Below are positions 43,134 to 48,890 of a stretch of 48,890 nt of DNA, in pieces (position 1 is the first letter of the stretch; the number at the start of each line of letters is the position of its first letter). The stretch is taken from the NCBI GenBank assembly GCA_002437405.1, contig DJPO01000117.1, forward strand, positions 1,466 through 50,355, in the 5' to 3' direction. Under the pieces are notes generated by a model. It did not search any database, was not told where the DNA came from, and saw nothing but the letters and a program-made list of their open reading frames with translations. The position numbers and the translations under genes were made by a program. The DNA is from Opitutia bacterium UBA6410 (lineage in GTDB: Bacteria > Verrucomicrobiota > Verrucomicrobiia > Opitutales > Intestinicryptomonadaceae).

Positions 43134-44407
43134 CGGTAGTGGAAGGTTATGCGCACTTGCTGGTCTTGTTCGCCGAGGGCGGCAATCATATCGCGCGTCC
43201 ATTCGCCGTACGGGGCTGTCGTTAGAATCGACTGTTCGCAGAGCCCGCGCCCCGTGTTTGTCGAGTTCGAAAACGGGGTCGAGATGGCGGTGAGTTCGCC
43301 GTTCTTATTGAGTGAATATTCGACGACGACAATTGTGTTGACCGCCGTATTGAGGTCGTACGCCGACCCGAGCAGATTCCATTGGCGAGAAATCGCCTCA
43401 ATCATTCTCTGCTGGTACGCGCCGAATTCGCTGAAGCGCGAGTCCACCGCGACAGTCCCCTGCGAGCTTGCCCGCGTGCGGTTGTCGGCGAGCGGCCCTG
43501 CGGGGATTTTCATACTAAGGTACGGGCGCGGCTTGGGCGCGGGCAGGGATTCGTCGGTCGGAGGCGTCGGGGCGTCGGCGTTTTGCGCGGTCTGTTTTTC
43601 GGCTTGGGCGGGGGGCTGGTTTTGCGCGGGATTTCCCTTTGCCTGCGCTTGTTTTTGCGCGGGGGCTTCCGAAATTTTTTCCGCGTTTGTTTGGGCGGTT
43701 TTTGTTTTTCCGTCCGCGCCGTCAGGGTTAAAGTTCGGGACTTTTTCTTCGGCGTTTGCGGCGGTTGGGAGCGGAGAGGACTTCGCGCCGATGTCGTATC
43801 GCTGCGAAGTTTCGGCTTCGGGCTGCGTTTGGGGCGTTTGGGCGGCTTCGGGCTGTGCGGCGGCTTGCGGCTGCGATTGTTGCGGCTGTTGCGCATTTGC
43901 CGCCGTTTGGTTTTGCGCGGGCGTTTCGAGTTCCGAAACCTGCGCGGGTTGTTCGAGCGGGCGTTCGAGCGTCTCGAGCGGTGCCTGCGGGTTCAGGGCA
44001 TCTTCGGGCGACGACGTGCCTTCGACGATTTTCTTTCCGTCCTTGATTTCCCCCTCTACGTACGGCATTTTCGACTTCGACGAAGGGTCGGGGAGAATGT
44101 CGGCGGCGCGCTGGTCGGTGAACGATTCGGGGGCGTCGGGCGAGGCGGGTTTTTCGGTGTTTGCAAAGGGGTTTGCCTCGACGAAATCGGGGATTTTTTT
44201 CGCGATTTTCGGCGGGAGAATTTCGAGCTTCAGTTCGCCGTCTGGCTCGGACTTTGGGGCGGCGGAAAAATTCAAAAATGCGGACGGGGCGGCAAAGTAA
44301 AGCCCCAAGTGGACGAGCAGCGTTATTACAAGCGCGATTGCCGCCGCGGTTTTGTCGGAGGATTTGCCTATCGAATATATGTCGATGTTGCCCGTTTGGC
44401 GATTCAT
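43130..44407 (-). CDS. TonB/TolA-like periplasm-spanning protein
   Basis: A 425-residue protein with one N-terminal membrane helix (about 20-40), a long Pro/Ala/Gln/Glu-rich linker (about 75-310) suited to spanning the periplasm, and a compact C-terminal domain: MIEAISRQWNLLG, VVVEYSLNKNGELTAI, GRGLCEQSILTTAPYGEWT and the terminal ITFHYR. This is the pattern of TonB or TolA energy transducers. No exbB/exbD or tolQ/tolR genes are adjacent. The start overlaps the maf stop by 4 bases. Confidence 0.75.
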   Translation of the reverse strand: MNRQTGNIDIYSIGKSSDKTAAAIALVITLLVHLGLYFAAPSAFLNFSAAPKSEPDGELKLEILPPKIAKKIPDFVEANPFANTEKPASPDAPESFTDQRAADILPDPSSKSKMPYVEGEIKDGKKIVEGTSSPEDALNPQAPLETLERPLEQPAQVSELETPAQNQTAANAQQPQQSQPQAAAQPEAAQTPQTQPEAETSQRYDIGAKSSPLPTAANAEEKVPNFNPDGADGKTKTAQTNAEKISEAPAQKQAQAKGNPAQNQPPAQAEKQTAQNADAPTPPTDESLPAPKPRPYLSMKIPAGPLADNRTRASSQGTVAVDSRFSEFGAYQQRMIEAISRQWNLLGSAYDLNTAVNTIVVVEYSLNKNGELTAISTPFSNSTNTGRGLCEQSILTTAPYGEWTRDMIAALGEQDQQVRITFHYR

Positions 44408-44979
44408 ATCCGCGAAAACTCGGCAAGCAGTCTTTCGACAAGCCCGCAGGGAAGCCCCATTACGTTGTCGAAATTCCCCTCGATTTTTTCGATAATCATA
44501 CTGCCGTGCTCTTGGGCGGCGTATGCGCCCGCCTTGTCGAGGACATTGACGGTTTCGATGTATTTTTCGATTTCGGCGGCTGAAAGTTTTTTGAAGCTAA
44601 CGCGCGACTCCTCCGCGGCGACGAGTTTTTTTTCTCCGCCGAGCCCCGCGAGCGCGACGCCCGTGAACACCGAATGCGTTTTGCCCGAAAGTTCGGCGAG
44701 CATTTCCGCCGCCCGCTTTTTGTCGGAGGGCTTGCCGTAGATTTTGCCGTCGAGCGCGACTATTGTGTCCGCGCCCAAAACAACCCGTTCTTCGGGGTAG
44801 CGGCGCGCTACTGCAAGAGCTTTTATGTATGCGTTGTGGCGCACCAATTCCGACGGTTCAAGCCCCTGCGAGTTGTCCTCCTGCGCGTCCGAGACCCGCA
44901 CTTCGAACGGAATGTGCGCCCTTTCGAGCAGTTCGCTGCGTCTCGGCGACGCCGACGCGAGTATGATTCGGTTTTCCAT
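44404..44979 (-). CDS. maf: Maf-like nucleoside triphosphate pyrophosphatase
   Basis: A 191-residue protein with the Maf signature ASASPRRSELL near residues 8-18, VLGADTIVALDGKIYGKP near 68-85, HSVFTGVALAG near 106, and the conserved DKAGAYAAQEHGSMIIEKIEG region near 147. It hydrolyses non-canonical or modified nucleotides and can affect septum formation. Start and stop are shared with neighbours (4-base overlap with the tonB-like gene); it begins 50 bases after ymdB. Confidence 0.9.
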   Translation of the reverse strand: MENRIILASASPRRSELLERAHIPFEVRVSDAQEDNSQGLEPSELVRHNAYIKALAVARRYPEERVVLGADTIVALDGKIYGKPSDKKRAAEMLAELSGKTHSVFTGVALAGLGGEKKLVAAEESRVSFKKLSAAEIEKYIETVNVLDKAGAYAAQEHGSMIIEKIEGNFDNVMGLPCGLVERLLAEFSRI

Positions 44980-45029
44980 AAGGCTTGTTGTCGAAAAAAA
45001 TGGGCGGTCAATCCGAAATCCGCCGTCTA

Positions 45030-45923
45030 TTATTTGGCGGATTCGGGTTGTTCCTGCGCTTCCTGCGCCTTTGCGGCTTCAGCTTTAGCCTTTGCCTCGG
45101 CTTCGGCGGCGAGCTGCTCGGCGAGCATTTGCGCGGTGTTCGGAAAGGGCGGATAGATGAAAGATTCTATCGAAACGGCTTTGCGCGTTGGTATGTCGAT
45201 GTCGATGACGCAGCCGCATATTCGCGGGTCGCCCTCCGCCATCAAAAACGCCCTCGGGCGTCCGTCGATGAACCTTTGCAGAATGACTTCCCATTTCCTG
45301 CCCAGACATGAAGTCCACGGGCCCGTCATTCCCGCGTCGCTCAAAAAGGCGAGCCCTTTGGGGAAAATCCGCGCGTCGTTCGTCGGGATATGCGTGTGTG
45401 TGCCGACTACCGCCTGCGCCCTGCCGTCCAAGTGCCACGCCATCGAGACTTTTTCGGAGGTCGTTTCGGCGTGGAAGTCGAGGAAAATCGCGTCGCACAG
45501 GGGTTTGATTCTGTCTATCATTTCTCCCGCCGCCGCGAACGGGCAGTTCGCCTTGATTTTCATCAGAGTCTGTCCCAAAAGCGAGAATACCCCCAGCTTT
45601 TCGCCGTTCTTTTCGAGAATCAGATAGGTCTTCCCTGGGTTGCTTTTCGGGAGATTTGCGGGGCGGCAGACGTTTCCCATCGACTCGATTTCCCCCTCGA
45701 AGCAGCGTTGGTCCCAAATGTGGTCGCCGAGCGTAATCGCGTCGACACCGTAGCGGAAGAGGTCTTCCGCCATATTTTTGGTGATGCCGTTGCCGCCCGC
45801 CGCGTTTTCGCCGTTGGCTATGACGAAATCCGCGCCGAGCTTTTCGCGAATCGCCGGCAGGTTATCGGCGAGAACCTTTCTCCCCGGTTTGCCGACGATG
45901 TCGCCTATGAAAAAAATCCTCAT
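45030..45923 (-). CDS. ymdB: YmdB-family metallophosphoesterase
   Basis: A 297-residue cyclic-nucleotide phosphodiesterase-like protein. Metal-site motifs visible are GDIVGKPGR near 6-14, ANGENAAGGNG near 38-48, LGDHIWD near 66-72, DFHAETTSEK near 147 and VGTHTHIPT near 175. YmdB hydrolyses 2',3'-cyclic nucleotides in Bacillus. It has an extra Ala/Lys/Glu helical tail of about 35 residues at the C-terminus. I choose ATG 45923, which overlaps the adk stop by one base (TAATG). Confidence 0.9.
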   Translation of the reverse strand: MRIFFIGDIVGKPGRKVLADNLPAIREKLGADFVIANGENAAGGNGITKNMAEDLFRYGVDAITLGDHIWDQRCFEGEIESMGNVCRPANLPKSNPGKTYLILEKNGEKLGVFSLLGQTLMKIKANCPFAAAGEMIDRIKPLCDAIFLDFHAETTSEKVSMAWHLDGRAQAVVGTHTHIPTNDARIFPKGLAFLSDAGMTGPWTSCLGRKWEVILQRFIDGRPRAFLMAEGDPRICGCVIDIDIPTRKAVSIESFIYPPFPNTAQMLAEQLAAEAEAKAKAEAAKAQEAQEQPESAK

Positions 45924-46591
45924 TACGCGAGCAGTCCGAGTTTGCGGGAAAGTTCGCGCATATCCGCGACCGCGCCCTTGGGCGAGAGTTCGGGATCGAT
46001 TTCGACGAGGATACCTTTTTGCTTGTAGAAGTCGACGAGCGGAAGGGTCGTGGAGTGGAACACTTCGAGACGCTTTGCGACGGTTTCGGGCTTGTCGTCT
46101 TCGCGGACATAGAGCTTGCCGCCGCATTTGTCGCAGACGCCCTCGGTCTTCGGGGGATTGTACAGTTTGTGGAAAGTCGTCTGGCAGTCGGAGCAGATGA
46201 GGCGTCCAGAGGTGCGCTTGATGATTTCTTCGTCGGGGACGTTCAGATAGATGACGCTTTCGATTTTCTCGCCGAGTTCTTCGAGCATTTTGTCGAGCAT
46301 TTCCGCCTGCTTGATTGTGCGGGGAAAGCCGTCGAGAATGAAACCCTTTTGGGTGTCGGGCTTTTGGAGGCGGTCTTTCACCATTGCGGCGGTCACTTCG
46401 TCGGGGACGAGTGCGCCCTTGGAGATGTACGACTTGGCGAGGTTGCCGAGTTCCGTACCCTCCTTGATATTGAATCTAAACAGGTCTCCCGTGGAGACTT
46501 GTACGATGCCCAGAACTTCGCAGAGGGCTACGGCTCGTGTGCCTTTGCCGCTTCCCGGTGCGCCTAACATAATCAGATTGGCTTTTTTCAT
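45923..46591 (-). CDS. adk: Adenylate kinase, zinc-type lid
   Basis: A 222-residue enzyme: ATP plus AMP gives two ADP. The P-loop GAPGSGKGT is at about 9-17, the AMP site includes QVSTGDLFR near 31-39, and GFILDGFPRTIKQAEML follows near 87-103. The lid carries CSDC and CDKC, the four-cysteine zinc form typical of many bacteria. It is the first gene of the minus-strand series and diverges from the polymerase gene across 62 bases. Confidence 0.93.
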   Translation of the reverse strand: MKKANLIMLGAPGSGKGTRAVALCEVLGIVQVSTGDLFRFNIKEGTELGNLAKSYISKGALVPDEVTAAMVKDRLQKPDTQKGFILDGFPRTIKQAEMLDKMLEELGEKIESVIYLNVPDEEIIKRTSGRLICSDCQTTFHKLYNPPKTEGVCDKCGGKLYVREDDKPETVAKRLEVFHSTTLPLVDFYKQKGILVEIDPELSPKGAVADMRELSRKLGLLA

Positions 46592-46653
46592 GGTCTAATT
46601 TGTAAGTCGAATAAAATTGCAATTTCGGCGGGAATCGGCAAGCCTTTTTTATT

Positions 46654-48780
46654 ATGGAGCACATTGATTGGAAGAACCGCATTTGCGGCGTAGTTTCCGA
46701 CGGGAACGGAAAAGTTGCGTTGTACCGCGACATCGACGGTCAGCGAGTCCGCACGCAGGCGGATTTCGAGCCGTTTTTGTGGGCGACCCGAAACGCCGAA
46801 TTCGACCCCGCCGCCGCCACCGCAACACCGCTTGCGGGCGCGGATTGCGCTCCGCTCGACACCCTCCTTTCGTTCCGCGACACCGCCGCGTACGACGCCT
46901 TTTTGAAGGCGCGGAACAAAATCCTGCCCATACAGAAACTCGGCTGCGACGAAAACCAGTTTCTGGCGCGGAACTGCTGCCGAATGTTTGGCGGAATGCG
47001 CTTCGACGAAATCAAAATATGCGCCCTGCGCGTTTTCGTCTCAGATTCGCCCGCAACCGAGGGGATAATCTACGCCGCGGCGTTTTCGGGGCTTGGCGGA
47101 TTCAAACTTTTGCGCTCGGACGGATTTTCGACCGACTCCGAAAAAAAACTGATAGCCGAAATTTCCGCAGAAATCGCCGCGCGCGACCCCGACGTAATCG
47201 TCGGTCACGAAATCTTCCGCCGAAGCCTCGCCGCGCTTTCCGAGAGGGCGAAAAAGCTGAAAATAAAGCTCGAATGGGGCAGGGGCGGGGAGGCCGCCAA
47301 ATTCAAGAAGTCGCGGCTGAGGCTCGCCGAGCGCGCTCTCGGGTATTTGAGGTGCGACATTGCGGGCAGAACCGTCGCCGACACTTCGCTGATGTCGCAA
47401 CTGTACGATGTTAGCGTGCGCGAAATCGCGTCGTATTCGCTAAAGGATTGTGCCGAGCATTTTCGGGTTTCAGCCGATTCCAGCCGCGACATCGAGCGCG
47501 CGGGCACTGCTTTGCGCGACTTCTCCGAAAATCCCGAAAAATTCGAAAAAGACGCCGAAAACTGGCTTTCGGATTGTCTGCGGCTTTGCGAAATCCTTTT
47601 GCCGACGTATGTGGCGCAGGTCGCGAATTTCCCGATGACGCTTCAGGAGTGTCTGTTGCGCGGCAGCGGCGCAAAGGTCGAAAATCTGTTTATGGAAAAA
47701 TACCTCGCGGCGGGTGCGGCGTTGCCGATTCCCGAGCGGACAAACTATTTCGAGGGTGCGCTCTCCGAGAGCTACGAGACGGGCATTTTTTCAAAGGTTC
47801 TCCACTACGACGTTGCGTCGCTGTATCCGAGTCTGCTGTTGCTTTTGAACAGATGCCCAAAGAACGATTTTCTCGGTGTTTTCATCGAAGAGCTGCGCAG
47901 GCTGAAGCAGTACAGGCTGAAATACAAGGCGTTGGCGAAGAGCGAAAAAAACAGGGCGCTTGCCGACGAGTACGACGCCCGCCAAAAGAGTTTCAAGATT
48001 TTGATAAATTCGTTCTACGGATATTTGGGGCTGGACGGCGCGATTTTCGGCGACATTCCGCTTGCCGAGGAAGTCACCAGAAGGGGCAGGGAGTTGCTTT
48101 CGTCGATAATCGAAGCCTTCAGGGCGCAGCCCGAGTGTCGGGTTCTCGAGGCGGACACCGACGGTATTTATGTTCAGAGCGAAAAATATTTTTCCGCTCC
48201 CGAAGAGCTTCTTTCAAAAGTTCTTCACGTTGTTCCCGACGGTATAGACTTGGAGTTCGACGGCGCGTACGATTCGATGCTTTGCTACAAGGCGAAGAAT
48301 TACGCGCTGCTCGCGGGCGGGGAAATCATACTCAAAGGTTCCGCCTTCCGCAACCGCGGGCTCGAGCCGCTTTTACGCACGTTGACGGCCGAAATGGTAA
48401 AGGCAAAGCTTTCGGGCGATGTCGGAAAAATGGAGGAAACGATTGCGCAGGCTCGCCGAAGAGTGCTTGCGGGCGAAGTGCAAATCGAGGACTTATCAAA
48501 AAGCGAGTATATAAACAAGCCCGTAGCGCAATATTTGGCGGAGACGGCGAAGGGCGGAATGAGGCGTGCGCCGATGGAGGCGGCGGCGATGTTGAATCCC
48601 GTGCCGGAGGTTGGGGACAAGATTTCGTACTACATAGCAAAGGGCGACGGGAAGAGGGCGCCCGATTGGAAGAATGCAAGGCCGACTCTTTTATTTGACG
48701 ATCTCCACCCCTACAACCCCGACTACTACGCCAAGAAAATCGACGACTGGCAAAAACGTTTCAGTGATTTGATGGTATAG
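46654..48780 (+). CDS. B-family DNA polymerase, exonuclease motifs apparently lost
   Basis: A 708-residue B-family polymerase. Motif A (D386 in YDVASLYPS), motif B (K448 in KILINSFYG) and motif C (D501-T-D503 in ADTDGIYV) are all intact, as are the KAKNYAL and LKGSAFRNRG motifs in the thumb. The 3'-5' exonuclease domain is in place but Exo I lacks the expected Asp-x-Glu (FVSDSPATEG stands there) and Exo II reads GHEIFRRSL where G-Y-N...F-D is expected (S191 in place of Asp). Hence polymerising but probably not proofreading. A role in translesion or repair synthesis is inferred. Shorter than E. coli Pol II. Confidence 0.85.
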   Translation: MEHIDWKNRICGVVSDGNGKVALYRDIDGQRVRTQADFEPFLWATRNAEFDPAAATATPLAGADCAPLDTLLSFRDTAAYDAFLKARNKILPIQKLGCDENQFLARNCCRMFGGMRFDEIKICALRVFVSDSPATEGIIYAAAFSGLGGFKLLRSDGFSTDSEKKLIAEISAEIAARDPDVIVGHEIFRRSLAALSERAKKLKIKLEWGRGGEAAKFKKSRLRLAERALGYLRCDIAGRTVADTSLMSQLYDVSVREIASYSLKDCAEHFRVSADSSRDIERAGTALRDFSENPEKFEKDAENWLSDCLRLCEILLPTYVAQVANFPMTLQECLLRGSGAKVENLFMEKYLAAGAALPIPERTNYFEGALSESYETGIFSKVLHYDVASLYPSLLLLLNRCPKNDFLGVFIEELRRLKQYRLKYKALAKSEKNRALADEYDARQKSFKILINSFYGYLGLDGAIFGDIPLAEEVTRRGRELLSSIIEAFRAQPECRVLEADTDGIYVQSEKYFSAPEELLSKVLHVVPDGIDLEFDGAYDSMLCYKAKNYALLAGGEIILKGSAFRNRGLEPLLRTLTAEMVKAKLSGDVGKMEETIAQARRRVLAGEVQIEDLSKSEYINKPVAQYLAETAKGGMRRAPMEAAAMLNPVPEVGDKISYYIAKGDGKRAPDWKNARPTLLFDDLHPYNPDYYAKKIDDWQKRFSDLMV

Positions 48781-48783
48781 TCA

Positions 48784-48868
48784 GCAAAATTGCGGGGCAA
48801 TTTTGCGCGGTGATTTTTAGACAGGGGGTCTTGCCCCCTACGGCGGGATTGGCTACGCCACTCCCGCC
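48784..48868. repeat. Cluster of three hairpins after the polymerase gene
   Basis: First GCAAAATTGC/GCAATTTTGC (48784-48806, loop GGG), a perfect 10-bp stem that may act as terminator. Then AGGGGG/CCCCCT (48823-48839). Then GGCGGGA/TCCCGCC (48842-48868) enclosing TGGC/GCCA around TAC. A further CCCCC at 48871-48875 could compete for the GGGGG arm. It looks like a REP-type intergenic repeat, cut by the window end. Confidence 0.55.
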
Positions 48869-48890
48869 TACCCCCGCTTGGCGCGTGAAA

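Noticed and set aside
43149..44740. Cys/Gly/Phe-rich plus-strand frames opposite the tonB-like and maf genes
   Set aside because: These are antisense images of the Pro/Ala/Gln-rich TonB linker, which gives Gly/Cys-rich translations.

Overview
The window is a gene-dense, GC-rich stretch of bacterial chromosome with housekeeping genes on both strands and no sign of phage, transposase, CRISPR, rRNA or tRNA. The gene set fits the PVC superphylum, most likely Verrucomicrobiota (Opitutae-like): LL-diaminopimelate aminotransferase, an exosortase with its EpsI partner, a large MoxR/Bat operon with a BatB-BatC fusion, FolE2, a Wsp-like chemosensory operon and a B-family DNA polymerase. The taxonomic call is inference from gene content, not from a marker gene.

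Layout. 1-4.2 kb: hisC (minus) diverges from a dTDP-4-dehydrorhamnose-reductase-like gene, followed by a degenerate serine-hydrolase-like protein and an orphan periplasmic-binding-like protein. 4.3-15.7 kb: an eleven-gene minus-strand operon with many start/stop overlaps: moxR, DUF58, a DUF4381-like protein, batA, batB-batC fusion, batD, batE, an acyl-ACP thioesterase, a membrane protein, gmk and a methyltransferase. 16-17.5 kb: short ribosome hibernation factor (minus) and an SDR oxidoreductase (plus). 17.5-22.6 kb, minus: gpsA with a 45-residue membrane peptide, then a separate group pyrE, Nudix, purU and dapL. A repeat-bearing intergenic region of about 560 bp separates the two groups. 22.6-28.9 kb, plus: panC, nadB, apt, a lipoprotein behind a repeat tract, a DUF486 membrane protein and recQ. 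29-35 kb, plus: a Wsp-like operon of receptor, two CheW proteins and a CheA-receiver hybrid. 35.2-37.4 kb: pnp (minus). 37.8-40.5 kb, plus: an unknown protein, epsI and exosortase. 40.6-46.6 kb, minus: adk, ymdB, maf, tonB-like, rluA, DUF1189-like and folE2. 46.65-48.78 kb, plus: B-family polymerase, followed by a cluster of hairpins at the window edge.

How the genes work together. The MoxR/Bat cluster should form a membrane-spanning von Willebrand A/TPR complex remodelled by the MoxR ATPase; placing gmk at its distal end ties nucleotide supply to the same transcript. The Wsp-like operon has signal input and kinase but no CheR, CheB or diguanylate cyclase, so adaptation and output must be encoded elsewhere or be absent. 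EpsI and exosortase make up the core of a cell-surface protein-sorting pathway whose substrates are not in this window.

Points most worth a second look: the stripped-down Wsp system with a degenerate extra Hpt domain, the B-family polymerase whose exonuclease motifs appear lost, the BatB-BatC fusion with a fossil signal peptide at its junction, the dual-frame repeat tract at 25.6-25.9 kb, and the nested hairpins after 48,780. None of these is proven to be a new system from sequence reading alone.
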